DNA from: Nannocystis pusilla
GTDB lineage: Bacteria; Myxococcota_A; Polyangia; Nannocystales; Nannocystaceae
NCBI RefSeq assembly: GCF_026626665.1
Contig: NZ_JAPNKE010000002.1
Location: forward strand, 2,605,204-2,669,203
DNA: 64,000 nt
Direction of reading: 5' to 3'
A model generated the notes under the pieces. It searched no databases and had not been told where the DNA came from. It saw only the letters and a list, made by a program, of their open reading frames with translations. Position numbers and translations under genes: made by a program. Each line of letters starts with the position of its first letter. The stretch's first letter is position 1. Shown one piece after another: positions 41,284 through 50,486 of the stretch.

Positions 41284-42486
41284 ATGTCCCTCGCCCTGGC
41301 CGGCGCGGCCCTGGTCCCGAGCGAGGCCGAGGCGTGTTCGCCGGACTACTGCTCCTACGTCGACGGCTGGAGCTCGCTCGAGGTGGTGAGCACCGCGATC
41401 CCGACCGACGGCGTGCTGCTGCTGCAAGGCGTGCGTCACGGCTCCATCTCCGAGGAGGACTGGCTCGACAAGGTCGACCTGACCGTGACGCGCGACGGCC
41501 AGCCGATCGCGGGCGCGGTCGAGGCGTCCGGGGTGCGCGACGTGCTGCTGTGGCGGCCCGCGGAAGCCCTCGAGGCGGGGGAGTACAAGGTCGAGGGCAG
41601 CCTCGACAACCCCGAAGTCCCTTACTACGAGGGCTGCGCGCCGGATCTGCTCGAGCTCGGGTTCGGCTTCACGGTCGAGGCCGATCCGTCCGCGCCGCTG
41701 AGCGCCCCGAAGGCCTCGATCGTGGAGAACCTGCTCGTCTCCGAGAGCGACGACCTCGAGGACTTCGTGTGCTGCGACGGGGCGTTCCCCTACAGCTACG
41801 CGTTCGACTGCGGCGGCTCCGGCACGTACGTCGAGTGGACCGAGGGCTTCTGCGCGGCGCAGCGCGGGTTCGGCAGGCTGCAGGTGCAGGTGAGCGTCGA
41901 GGTCGAGCTGCCGCCCGCGACCGACGCGCTGGTGGTGCGCGAGCTCGTGGTCGACGGGCAGCCGATCCAGGCGCAGTTCTACAGCTCGCTCGGCTTCTCC
42001 GATTCGAAGCCGTTCTGCGTGGCGGCGCGGGTGCGCAACCTCGCCACCGGCGAGATGGCCATGTCCGAAGAGACATGTCTCGGCGCCGACGTGGCGGCGC
42101 AGCTCGGCGATCACGCGGTCGATCCGTCGGCGGCCCTGGCGGATCAGTGCGCCGGGGAGGCGTACACCTGCGCGGTCACGGAGGAGGGGTGGGAATGGGA
42201 CCCGTCGCAATGCACGCCGTGGCCCGCGGACGAGGCGACGACGAGCGACACCAGCGGCGACCCGACCGAGGGGCCGACGAGCGGCGGACCCGACAGCGAG
42301 GGCTCGGACGGGAGCGAGGGCAGCGAGGGCTCGGAGGGCAGCGAGGGCTCGGCCTCCGGCGGGCAGGGCGAGCTGGTCGATCACGGGTGCGCGTGCGACA
42401 GCACGACGCCGAGCCCGCTCGGGGCGCTGATGCTGGTCGGGCTCGGGCTGCTGCGGCCGCGCCGGCGCCGGCGGGCGCTCGGCTGA
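41284..42486 (+). CDS. Secreted MYXO-CTERM protein, unknown function
   Basis: About 400 residues. The signal peptide is LALAGAALVPSEAEA with cleavage before CSPDYC; ATG 41284 gives a short n-region, while a GTG about 56 bp upstream would give the usual basic one. The body is beta-rich with about 12 Cys (EACSPDYCSY, YEGCAPDLL, DFVCCDGAF, TYTCAVT) and no catalytic motif known to me. A Glu-Gly-Ser run (EGSEGSEGSEGS) leads to the MYXO-CTERM tail (GCACDSTT, hydrophobic helix, RPRRRRR). A 14-bp-type pair with CATG at 42060 and 42074 encodes MAMSEETC. The stop is followed at once by the longest repeat array of the window. Confidence 0.8.
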   Translation: MSLALAGAALVPSEAEACSPDYCSYVDGWSSLEVVSTAIPTDGVLLLQGVRHGSISEEDWLDKVDLTVTRDGQPIAGAVEASGVRDVLLWRPAEALEAGEYKVEGSLDNPEVPYYEGCAPDLLELGFGFTVEADPSAPLSAPKASIVENLLVSESDDLEDFVCCDGAFPYSYAFDCGGSGTYVEWTEGFCAAQRGFGRLQVQVSVEVELPPATDALVVRELVVDGQPIQAQFYSSLGFSDSKPFCVAARVRNLATGEMAMSEETCLGADVAAQLGDHAVDPSAALADQCAGEAYTCAVTEEGWEWDPSQCTPWPADEATTSDTSGDPTEGPTSGGPDSEGSDGSEGSEGSEGSEGSASGGQGELVDHGCACDSTTPSPLGALMLVGLGLLRPRRRRRALG

Positions 42487-42504
42487 GCCGGTCGCGGGCC
42501 TTTT

Positions 42505-42686
42505 GGACATGTCGTCGGGGACATGGCCTGAAAAGCATGGATTTTTCGCCATGCTTTCATGGCCATGTCCTGAAAGGCATGGACGTTTCGCCATGCTTTC
42601 CTGGCCATGGCCTGAAGGGCATGGACGTTTCGCCATGCTCGTCTGGCCATGTCCGAGTCGCCATGTCCGCGAGGTCAGGCGCCGTC
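42505..42686. repeat. 14-bp tandem repeat, twelve to thirteen units
   Basis: Twelve units without slippage from 42505 to 42672, each with CATG at bases 4-7, plus a thirteenth (CAGG) that holds the stop codon of the radical SAM gene. A higher-order period of 42 bp (three units) is nearly exact over 42521-42646. Sub-units form a perfect 9-bp hairpin AAAGCATGG / CCATGCTTT (42532-42557). It separates two convergent genes. Confidence 0.95.
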
Positions 42687-43856
42687 GTCGTCGCGGCCGG
42701 GCTCCTGGCGCACGCCGAGGACGTCGGCCTTGCGCGCCTCGGCGCGGCGGCGGGCCTGGTAGAGGCGCACGCCCTCGACGGTGATCTGGCCGACGGCCGG
42801 GGCGTCGGGGGCGCGCGGCGGCGGGGCGGCGGGCTCGGTCGAGACGGCGGTGCGGGCGGCGCCGTGGCGGCGGAACTCGTCGCGCCAGGAGGAGAGGGTG
42901 CGGTCGGAGACGGTGGGGTCGCTGGGGTCGTCGAGGATGGCGCGCACGATCGGCTCGGGGTCGACGAACTGCGGCGCGAGCTCGGCGGGATCGTAGGCGG
43001 CGCCGCGATCGAACAGGCCGCCGCAGATCGGGCGCAGGCGACAGGCGCCGCACGCGGGGGCGTAGAGGTGACCCCAGGCGGTCTGGCGCACGGTCTGCTT
43101 GTCGTCGAGGAAGTGGACGACGCGCTCCTCGCCCTTGACGATCTTGCGCGTCTCGGTGCTGGCCCACGCGAACTCGCCCATGTAACACAGCGGGACTTTC
43201 TCGACGCGGAAGGTGCGGCCGCTGGCGTGCAGCAGCCGCATGGCCCGCGCGAGCGAGAGCTCGAACTGCCCCAGCCGCGGGACGAACTCGGCCTGGTTGA
43301 CCTCGGCCCGCCCCATCGAGGGGTCGAGGTTGTTCCACACGAAGTGGCGGACGTACGGGTGGTGGGCGAGGAAGTGGCGGATGTTGCGATCGAGGTGATC
43401 GGCGTTGAGGCGGTTGATGACGCAGTTGACGTGGACGTCGATGCCGACCTCGTGGGCGCGCTCGAGGGCGGCGAAGGCCTTGTCGAGGGTGCCGGGGGCG
43501 CCGCGCAGGCGAGCCTCGACCTCGGGGACGACGGAGTAGATCGAGACGTGGACGCGCCGCACGCCGGCGTCGGCGAGGGCGCGCGCGAAGGCAGGGTCGG
43601 CGAGCCGCGTGCCGTTGGTGATCAGGCGGACGTCGAGGCCGCGGCCGCTGGCGTAGGCGGCGATCGCCGGCAGCTCGGGGTGGAGGGTCGGCTCGCCGCC
43701 GGTGAGGATGACGCCGAAGTAGTCGCGGGCGACGAGGTCGTCGACCAGCGCCTGCATCGACTCGAGGGTGTGGACGTAGGGGGTGGCGGGGTTGCTGCAG
43801 AACCCGCAGAAGTGGTTGCAGTGGCGGACGACCTGGATGTAGCCGAGGTTGGCCAT
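42675..43856 (-). CDS. Radical SAM protein with SPASM-like C-terminus
   Basis: 393 residues. Cluster motif C13-x3-C17-x2-C20 (RHCNHFCGFC), then LTGGEPTLHPELP (GGE SAM motif) and the barrel NVRLITNGT-type strand seen as VRLITNGTRL. Near the C-terminus ACGACRLRPICGGLF supplies Cys for an auxiliary cluster. A tail of about 75 residues rich in Pro, Ala and charged residues follows (VGQITVEGVRLYQARRRAEA). The function is not clear; relatives modify peptides or carry out C-C chemistry. ATG 43856 shares one base with the TGA of thrA (TGATG), so both are translated together, an odd pairing for a biosynthetic enzyme. Its stop lies in the repeat array. Confidence 0.85.
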   Translation of the reverse strand: MANLGYIQVVRHCNHFCGFCSNPATPYVHTLESMQALVDDLVARDYFGVILTGGEPTLHPELPAIAAYASGRGLDVRLITNGTRLADPAFARALADAGVRRVHVSIYSVVPEVEARLRGAPGTLDKAFAALERAHEVGIDVHVNCVINRLNADHLDRNIRHFLAHHPYVRHFVWNNLDPSMGRAEVNQAEFVPRLGQFELSLARAMRLLHASGRTFRVEKVPLCYMGEFAWASTETRKIVKGEERVVHFLDDKQTVRQTAWGHLYAPACGACRLRPICGGLFDRGAAYDPAELAPQFVDPEPIVRAILDDPSDPTVSDRTLSSWRDEFRRHGAARTAVSTEPAAPPPRAPDAPAVGQITVEGVRLYQARRRAEARKADVLGVRQEPGRDDDGA

Positions 43857-46382
43857 CAGCGCCCACGCAGCGACATGGCGATCTTGAGGATGTCGGTGAG
43901 CACACCGGCGGCCGTGACCGCGCCACCGGCCCCCGCGCCCTGGACGAGCAGCGGATAGGCGCGGTGGCGATCGGTGGTGAAGGCGACGAAGGCCTCGGTG
44001 CCGCGCAGGCGCGCGGCCGGGTGATCGGGCTCGACCTCGACCGGGCCGACGCGCACGGCCGGGGCGCCGGCGGGGGCCGACGGATCGATCTGGGCGAGGT
44101 AGCGGAGGACGCGGCCGGCCTGGCGCATGCGCTCGATGCGGGCGGCGACGGCGTCGTCGTGCTCGGCGAGGGCGAGGAAGAAGCGCTCGAGGTCGTCGTG
44201 GCCGAGCGCCTCCGAGGGGGCGAACGGCTCGATGGCGACGGCGTCGAGGTCGAGCTGCATGCCGAGCTCGCGCGCGAGGATCAGGGCCTTGCGCGCGACG
44301 TCGAGGCCGGACAGGTCGTCGCGCGGGTGCGGCTCGGTGTAGCCGCGCGCGCGGGCGTCGCGGACGGCGTGCGACAGCGGGACGCCGCGCGACAGCTCGC
44401 CGGCGAGGTAGCCGAGGGTGCCGGAGAAGCTGCCCTCGATGCGCAGGATGGTGTCGCCGGTGCGCACGAGGCCCTTGAGGGTGTCGATGACGGGGAGGCT
44501 GGCGCCGACGGTGGTCTCGTACTCCCACCGGCGGTGCCGCGCTCGGGCCATGTCCATGAGGCCCTGTCTCACGGGCCAGGTGGCGGCGAGCGGGCGCTTG
44601 TTGGCGCTGACGACGTGGATCCCGCGCGCGAGGGCGGCCTCGTAGACGGCGGTGGTGTCCTCGGCGGTGCAGTCGACGAGGATCGGGACGGGCAGCCGGC
44701 GCAGGCGGTCGAGTAAGGCGGGGATGTCCGGAGGGACATGTGACTCCTGCAGGCGAGCGTCCCAGCGGGCGAGCGGGATGCCGGCGGGGTCGAACACGGC
44801 GCGCCGGCTGTCGGCGAGGCCGGCGAGCTTGATCAGGACGTCCTGGTCGCCGGCCAGCGCCTGCTGCTGGGCGGCAAGCTGGTAGAGGAGCTCGCGGCCG
44901 ACGGTGCCCTTGCCGAGGACGAGGAGGTTGACCTCCTGGGCGGCGAGGTTGAAGGCGGCGTGGACGGTGCGCACGGCGGTGGCGGTGTCCTCGCCGTCGA
45001 TGACGGCGGAGATGGAGCGCTCGCCGGCCCCCTGGGCGCTGGCGCGGACGAGCACGCCGATCTGGCCGAGCGCGCCGAAGAACCGGCCGGCGACGTTGGG
45101 CGTGCGGCCCATGGCCTCGCCCACGAGGGTGAGGAGGGTGACGGGCTCGCGCACGCGGATCGGGGCGAGCTCGATCGGCTCGCCGTCGGCGTTGCGCCCG
45201 AACTCGGCGGCGAGGGCGGCCTCGGCCCGCGCGGCGTCGCTGCGGGCGACCGCGACGGCGACGGCCCGGTCGCGCGGGGCGGAGGTGGCGACCCACGGGC
45301 ACGCCGGCGTTGGCGAGGGCGCGCAGGGCTCGCTCGCCGATCCGCTCGTGACCGAGGCGCCGCCGCGTCTCGAGGTCGAGGAGGGCGAGGTCCTCGGTCG
45401 AGACGACGCACACCGGACGTCGCTCGTCGCGCGCGCCGACGACGTCGATGAGGGTGCCCGGATCGTCGGGGCGGGCGGTGTTGCGGACGCGCAGCGGGAT
45501 CTGGGCCTCGATCAGCGGGGCCATGGTGCGCGGGTGGAGGATCATGCCGAGGTCGCCGAGCTCGAGCGCCTCGGCCTGGCTGAGGTGCGCGACCGGGTAG
45601 GCCTCGAGCACGAGCTCGGGGTCGGCGGTCATGACCCCGGAGACGTCGGTCCAGATCTGCAGCTCGGCGGCGCCGAGGATCTGGGCCAGCAAGGCGGCGG
45701 TGTAGTCGGAGCCGTTGCGCCCGAGGGTGGTGGTGCGGCCGTCGCGGGTGCGCCCGAGGAAGCCGGTGTGCACGCTGACGGCGCCGCTCCACGCGGCCGA
45801 CAGGGCCCCGAGCTGCAGCGCCGAGGCGCCCAGGTCGGGGGTGGCCTGGCCGAAGCGGTCGTCGGTGACGGTCCAGTCGCGCGCGTCGACGCCGACGGCC
45901 GGGACGCCCCGCGCGGCCAGCAAGGTGCGCACCACCAGGACGCTGGCCCGCTCGCCGAACGACAGCGCGAGGTCGCGGGTCTGCAGGGTCCGCTCGCGCA
46001 CGAGGCCGACGCCGAGCAGGAGCTGCCGCAGCGGGCGCATCAGCTCGGCGATCCCGAGGGACAGGTCCTCGGGGACATGTCGCAAGAGACCTGCCCGATC
46101 GAGCCTGTCCGTGAGGTCACGCGCGACGTTGACGACGAGCGCCTCGATCGCGTCGACGTGCGGGTCGCCGGGCAGGCCGGCGGCGGCGGCGTCGACGGCG
46201 GCGATCAGGCGATCGGTGGTGTCGGCCATGGCCGAGACGACGACGGCGACGGGGCCGTTGTCGCGCTCGCGGGCGATGAGGTCGAGGGCCTGGAACAGGC
46301 GATCGGCGGCGCCGACCGAGCTGCCGCCGAACTTCATCACGCGGAACGGACGGGCCTGGCCGGGTTCGTGCTGCGGCGTCAT
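43856..46382 (-). CDS. thrA: Bifunctional aspartate kinase / homoserine dehydrogenase, frameshifted
   Basis: Catalyses the first and third steps from aspartate to threonine and methionine. Aspartokinase half: MKFGGSSVGAADR at the start, RNGSDYTAALLA and WTDVSGVMTADPELV. Two ACT-type regulatory domains follow (LLTLVGEAMGRTPNVAGRFF). Homoserine dehydrogenase half: LLVLGKGTVGRELL (NAD site), VSANKRP, YETTVGASLPVI and GSFSGTLGYL. One extra base near 45296 splits the frame between VP and WVATSAP. Total length, about 842 codons, is normal. Five 14-bp repeat units in phase sit in the kinase half (46058-46127). Upstream lies the sterol-desaturase-like gene, 120 bp away. Confidence 0.92.
46058..46127. 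repeat. 14-bp repeat, five units inside thrA
   Basis: Cores CAGG 46062, CATG 46076, CCTG 46090, CCTG 46104 and CACG 46118, each 14 bp apart, encode VARDLTDRLDRAGLLRHVPE in the aspartokinase half. Because 14 is not a multiple of 3, each unit is read in a different frame, yet the frame stays open. Confidence 0.85.
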
Positions 46383-46505
46383 GCGCGGGCAGGATATCGG
46401 AAGCGGACCGCGACGGGCAGGCGGCGCGGCGACCGGCGCTCGCCGCGGCTGCCGCCCGCGGCCCCCGGTGCTGCTGTCGCTATCTCGGGGCCCGCGAGCG
46501 ACCGC

Positions 46506-47357
46506 TCAGCGCCGCCGGTCCTCGGCCCGCGTGCGGCAGATGTGGTCCCACAGCGTCAACGCCTCGCCGAAGTTGACCTCGGCGTTGGCGTGGTGGCGGT
46601 TGTGAAACGCCGAGGTGTTGACGAACAGGCGCGGTAGCGTCGCCTCCAACGCGCGGAAGGTGACGCCGCAGTGCAAATAATAGTTGAGCAGGACGAATCC
46701 CACGACCAGGGCGACGTAGGTCGGGCCGAAATGGGTGGCCCACGGGAACGCGACGAGGAGGATCGGCCAGAAGGTCATGACCGATTCGACCGGGCCGACG
46801 GCGAAGCCGGCGAACGGGGTGGGGTCGCGGTAGACGTGGTGGCCGCGGTGGAACGGGAAGAGGAGGCGGGTGTGCAGCAGGCGGTGCTTCCAGTACAGCC
46901 AGGCGTCGAGGACGAGGACGCCGAGCAAGGTCTGCCAGACGACCGCCGACAGGCCGCCCGCCTCGGCCAGCGACCACACCAGGCCGATCGGCTCACCGGC
47001 GTCGGCGCGGGCCATCGGCCAGGCGGCGAAGCAGGCGGCGATCCAGGCGGCCAGGGCGGTGTCGCCGGCGCTGCGGCCGATCAGCGCCGCGCGCCGCCGC
47101 GGGCCCTGGATCCGCTGACCCCGGCCGACGGAGAACAGGGTGGCCGCGCCGGCGCCGAGCAGCACGAGGCCGCCGACGGCGGCGAAGGCGAGCAACAGGG
47201 ACTTGTACCAAAGGACAGGTCCTTGCGGACAGGCGAGACCGGCGAGGGTGGCGAGCAGCACGACGGTGCGGTCGACCGAACCGGCGAAGCCGCGGCCATG
47301 GTTGGAGAAGACGGAGGCGTCGGCGGCAGGGCGGAGGAGGTCGGTCAGGCGCGGCAT
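46506..47357 (-). CDS. Sterol desaturase / fatty acid hydroxylase family membrane protein
   Basis: 283 residues from ATG 47357, with about five membrane helices. The three His boxes of the di-iron superfamily are present: HRLLH (158-162), HRGHH (170-174) and HNRHH (252-256). Family members hydroxylate or desaturate lipids such as sterols, carotenoids or fatty acids. Myxobacteria are known to make sterols, so such a role is possible, but no other sterol gene is in view. A 14-bp-type pair (CAGG 47216, CAGG 47230) falls in a periplasmic loop (ACPQGPVLWYK). Confidence 0.87.
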   Translation of the reverse strand: MPRLTDLLRPAADASVFSNHGRGFAGSVDRTVVLLATLAGLACPQGPVLWYKSLLLAFAAVGGLVLLGAGAATLFSVGRGQRIQGPRRRAALIGRSAGDTALAAWIAACFAAWPMARADAGEPIGLVWSLAEAGGLSAVVWQTLLGVLVLDAWLYWKHRLLHTRLLFPFHRGHHVYRDPTPFAGFAVGPVESVMTFWPILLVAFPWATHFGPTYVALVVGFVLLNYYLHCGVTFRALEATLPRLFVNTSAFHNRHHANAEVNFGEALTLWDHICRTRAEDRRR

Positions 47358-47630
47358 CGTCGCCAGGCCAGTGGATGAGATCGCCGGCGCGCTGTCCAGG
47401 GGGGTTCCCCGGAAGGTGGGTCGCACGCCGCGGCTTGGGGGGCGTTCGTGCGGTCGCGGCCGGTCGCTCGCCCCCACTCGCGCGGCCGCGACGTCGATAA
47501 GGGCCGCGGCGTCAGCTCGGGATCGCGGGGTCGCACGGTGCCGCTGCGGCGGCGCTGCGTCCTGCGGCCGCGGCCGCGCTTGACGGTCGGCCGGCGTGTG
47601 TCATGGTCCCGGCCGACGAGCAGGGATCTC

Positions 47631-49079
47631 ATGCACATTCTGGTCACGGGCGCGACGGGGTTCGTCGGACGGGCGCTGGTCCTCCGATTGCTGCGAGACG
47701 GGCACCACGTGCGGGCCTGGGTGCGCTCGCCGCGGCGCGCGGCCGATCTGCTGGGCGCGGAGGTCGAGCTGGTCGCGGCGGGCGACGAGGCTGCGCTGGT
47801 CCGCGCGCTGACGGGCTGCGAGGCGGTGATCCACCTGGCAGGCGAGTCGGTCGGGGTCGGGCGGTGGACGGCGGCGCGCAAACGTGAACTTTGGGACAGC
47901 CGAGTGACGCTGACGGAGACGTTGGTGCGGGCGATCGCCAGGGCCGAGCCGCGGCCGAAGGTGCTCATCTCGGCGTCGGCGGTCGGTTACTACGGCGACC
48001 GCGGCGACGAGGAGCTCGACGAGACGTCGCGGCCGGCCGACGACTTCCTCGGCGCGATGTGCCAGGCGTGGGAGGCGGCGGCCCGCGAGGCCGAGGCGCA
48101 CGGGGTGCGGGTGTGCACGCCGCGGCTCGGGCTGGTGCTGGGGCACGGCGGCGGGGTGCTGGGCGAGCTGCTGCCGATCTTCCGCGCGGGGCTCGGCGGG
48201 CCGCTCGGCTCGGGCGAGCAGTGGTTCCCGTGGATCCACCTCCACGATCTGGTCGAGCTGCTGACGACGGCGGTGACCGACGCGCGCTACAGCGGGCCGG
48301 TGCTGGCGGTGGCGCCCCAGCCGGTGACGAACCTGTGCTTCTCGCAGGCGCTGGCCGAGTCGCTCGGTCGCAAGGCCCGCCTGCCGGTGCCGCGCCTGGC
48401 CCTGCGGATCGTCAAGGGCGAGGCCGCGGGCGCGCTGGTCGCGAGCCAGCGCGCGGTGCCGGCCCGCACGCTGGCGCTCGGGTTCGCGTTCCAGTTCGCG
48501 ACGCTGCCGGCGGCCCTCGACGACCTGTTCGGCGGGCGCGACCGGCCCCACTTCGCGCCGGCCGAGATGGCGCCGCCGAGCCCGTACCTGGCCCGGCGCT
48601 CGCCGACGACGGTGCTGCGCCAGTCGACGGTGGTGGCGGCGCCGAACGCCGAGGTGTTCGCGTTCTTCTCGCACGCGGAGAACCTCGGGATCATGACGCC
48701 GCGCGCGGCGGTGATGCAGATCCTGACGCCGCGGCCGCTGATCGTCGAGGCCGGGCGCCAGATCGACTACAAGCTGCAGGTCGGCCCGGTGCGGGTGGGC
48801 TGGACCACCGAGTTCGAGCTGTGGGAGCCGGACCGCCGCTTCATCGACGTGCAGACGCGCGGGCCGTTCGCGGCCTGGTGGCACGAGCACCGCTTCGCGC
48901 CGCGCGAGGACGGCGGGACGGAGATGGACGACACGGTCTACTTCCGCGCCCCGCTCGGGCCGATCGGCCGGATCGCCGAGGCGCTGTTCGTGCGCCCGCG
49001 CCTGCGCGAGATCTTCGAGTACCGGGCGCAGGCGATCCGCCTGCGCTTCGGCGCGCACCCGGCCGATGATGGTTCATGA
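47631..49079 (+). CDS. Epimerase (TIGR01777/YfcH type) fused to SRPBCC domain
   Basis: 482 residues. Residues 1-300 are an SDR-like NAD-dependent epimerase of the TIGR01777 group: HILVTGATGFVGRALV, HLAGESVGVGRWTAARK, SASAVGYYGDRG, GSGEQWFPWIHLHDLV and the DUF1731 end (VPARTLALGFAFQF). Residues about 325-480 form an SRPBCC/START-like domain (VVAAPNAEVFAFFSHAENLG, DTVYFRAPLGPIGRIAEAL, LREIFEYRAQAI). Stand-alone versions of both are common; SRPBCC domains bind hydrophobic ligands. The open frame extends to 47448 upstream but lacks protein-like composition. The stop TGA lies at the edge of a four-unit repeat array. Confidence 0.88.
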   Translation: MHILVTGATGFVGRALVLRLLRDGHHVRAWVRSPRRAADLLGAEVELVAAGDEAALVRALTGCEAVIHLAGESVGVGRWTAARKRELWDSRVTLTETLVRAIARAEPRPKVLISASAVGYYGDRGDEELDETSRPADDFLGAMCQAWEAAAREAEAHGVRVCTPRLGLVLGHGGGVLGELLPIFRAGLGGPLGSGEQWFPWIHLHDLVELLTTAVTDARYSGPVLAVAPQPVTNLCFSQALAESLGRKARLPVPRLALRIVKGEAAGALVASQRAVPARTLALGFAFQFATLPAALDDLFGGRDRPHFAPAEMAPPSPYLARRSPTTVLRQSTVVAAPNAEVFAFFSHAENLGIMTPRAAVMQILTPRPLIVEAGRQIDYKLQVGPVRVGWTTEFELWEPDRRFIDVQTRGPFAAWWHEHRFAPREDGGTEMDDTVYFRAPLGPIGRIAEALFVRPRLREIFEYRAQAIRLRFGAHPADDGS

Positions 49080-49134
49080 GACATGTCCTTGTGGCCATGT
49101 CTTCTCGGACATGACCGCCAGGACATGACCTTCA
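49079..49134. repeat. 14-bp tandem repeat, four units filling a convergent gap
   Basis: Four exact 14-bp units (49079, 49093, 49107, 49121), all with CATG. The array runs from the last base of the epimerase stop to the stop of the Cys-rich lipoprotein, so the whole intergenic space is repeat. Units 1-2 can form a 9-bp stem with one mismatch and a TTGT loop. Confidence 0.9.
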
Positions 49135-50382
49135 GAACACGGCGATCGCCACGGCGCCGAGGAACGGGGTCGGCGGGTCGTCGGCGCTGCACAGCGGCAT
49201 GGGGGCGCCGCTGAAGGCGAGCTCGACGCCGGGGCCGGTGGCGAGCCAGCCGCCGAGGTTGCGCGGCATGGTTTTGCCGGCGAACGGCATCAGCAGGAGG
49301 CGCGCGTGGGTGGATTGGCCCTCGGGCGCGATCGCGAGGGCGTAGCCGTCGCCGAGGCTGGAAGGGCAGGTGGCGGCCTCGGAGGCCTTGGGCTGGCTGT
49401 CGTCGCCGAAGGCGTAGAGGACGTCGACGAGCGGGTCGGGCTTGTCGAAGAGCAGGTCGGTGAGCTCGATCTTGCGATCGTGAGAGGAGAACTTCCACTG
49501 ATCGGCCGGCGGCTTGGTGGAGGTCATGTCGGAGGGGGTCCAGGGGAACATGGAGGGCGGCTTCAGCCCGAACCGCAGGTACTGCACGCCGTCCGGGTCA
49601 CGCAGGAGGACGGCGATCCGCTGGCCGGGAGCGGTGGCGCAGGCGTCGAACCAATCGGGGCCGGCGAGGTCCTTGTCCTCGGTGTTGGTCATGCGAAAGC
49701 AGCTCTTGAGCTCGCAGGTCTCGGAGCACAGCGCGAGTACGTCGCCGAACACCGGGTCGCTCGGGTCGCACTCCTCGCGGTCGGGCTCGAACACGCCGTC
49801 GTTGCACGAGAGCTCGCAATCGGCGGTGCAGCCGTCGAACGCGTCGGTGTTGCCGTCGTCGCACTGCTCCGATCCGGTCTTGATGCCGTCACCGCACTCG
49901 GCGAGCGTACACATGGGGGTGCATGACGGGTCGTCGGCGCCGCCGGCGTCGCAAGCCTCCTGGCCCTCGTGGACGATGCCGTCACCGCACTTGGCCAGGG
50001 TGCAATGGTTGGTGCAGTCGTTGCCGTCGACGCCGTCGCCGTCGTCGCACGCCTCGCCGGGATCCAGCACCCCGTCGCCGCACTTGGCGGGGACGGCATC
50101 GGTGTCGCCGGTCTGCTCGGTGTCGACGCCGGTGTCGGTGACGATGCCGGTGGTGAGCGGCGGCTCGCTGGTGGCAGTGGTGCCGGGCGGCGCGTCGGTG
50201 TCGGCGGTGCTCGAGTCACTGCTGGTCGTAAGGACAGGTTGGGTCGACGCGCTCGAGGCGCTGTCGCTCTCGCCGTCGGTGTCGCGCTCGAGGCCGAAGG
50301 CGGGGTTCAAGATCTGACAGCCGCCGACACCGAAGAGAGCGACGAGCGACGCGCTGCGATGCATCCATGTCAGGCCAAGCAT
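49132..50382 (-). CDS. Lipoprotein with Myxococcus-type Cys-rich repeats
   Basis: About 416 residues. Signal [15 protein letters not shown] (lipobox); three in-frame starts (GTG 50391, ATG 50382, ATG 50364) all lead into it. A Ser/Thr/Asp spacer follows, then four Cys-rich repeats: [50 protein letters not shown] and [14 protein letters not shown]. The C-terminal 200 residues are a globular beta-rich domain without a motif known to me ([29 protein letters not shown] end). Divergent from the small gene at 50487. Probably surface-exposed. Confidence 0.82.
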   Translation of the reverse strand: MLGLTWMHRSASLVALFGVGGCQILNPAFGLERDTDGESDSASSASTQPVLTTSSDSSTADTDAPPGTTATSEPPLTTGIVTDTGVDTEQTGDTDAVPAKCGDGVLDPGEACDDGDGVDGNDCTNHCTLAKCGDGIVHEGQEACDAGGADDPSCTPMCTLAECGDGIKTGSEQCDDGNTDAFDGCTADCELSCNDGVFEPDREECDPSDPVFGDVLALCSETCELKSCFRMTNTEDKDLAGPDWFDACATAPGQRIAVLLRDPDGVQYLRFGLKPPSMFPWTPSDMTSTKPPADQWKFSSHDRKIELTDLLFDKPDPLVDVLYAFGDDSQPKASEAATCPSSLGDGYALAIAPEGQSTHARLLLMPFAGKTMPRNLGGWLATGPGVELAFSGAPMPLCSADDPPTPFLGAVAIAVF

Positions 50383-50474
50383 TGAGAACACGATACCAGG
50401 CGGACTCGACCGGCAGGCCGCGCTCGCATGCAGACGGGCCGGAACCGCGGCGCGGATCGGTTGTCTCGGCGCTC

Positions 50475-50480
50475 GGAGGA
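50475..50480 (+). promoter_or_regulatory. Shine-Dalgarno sequence
   Basis: GGAGGA six bases before ATG 50487. It decides that the small frameshifted gene starts there and not at ATG 50588. Confidence 0.75.
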
Positions 50481-50486
50481 AGTGCG

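Noticed and set aside
12253..42686. Repeat arrays as CRISPR
   Set aside because: Units are 14 bp back to back with no unique spacers of constant length, and no cas gene is in view.
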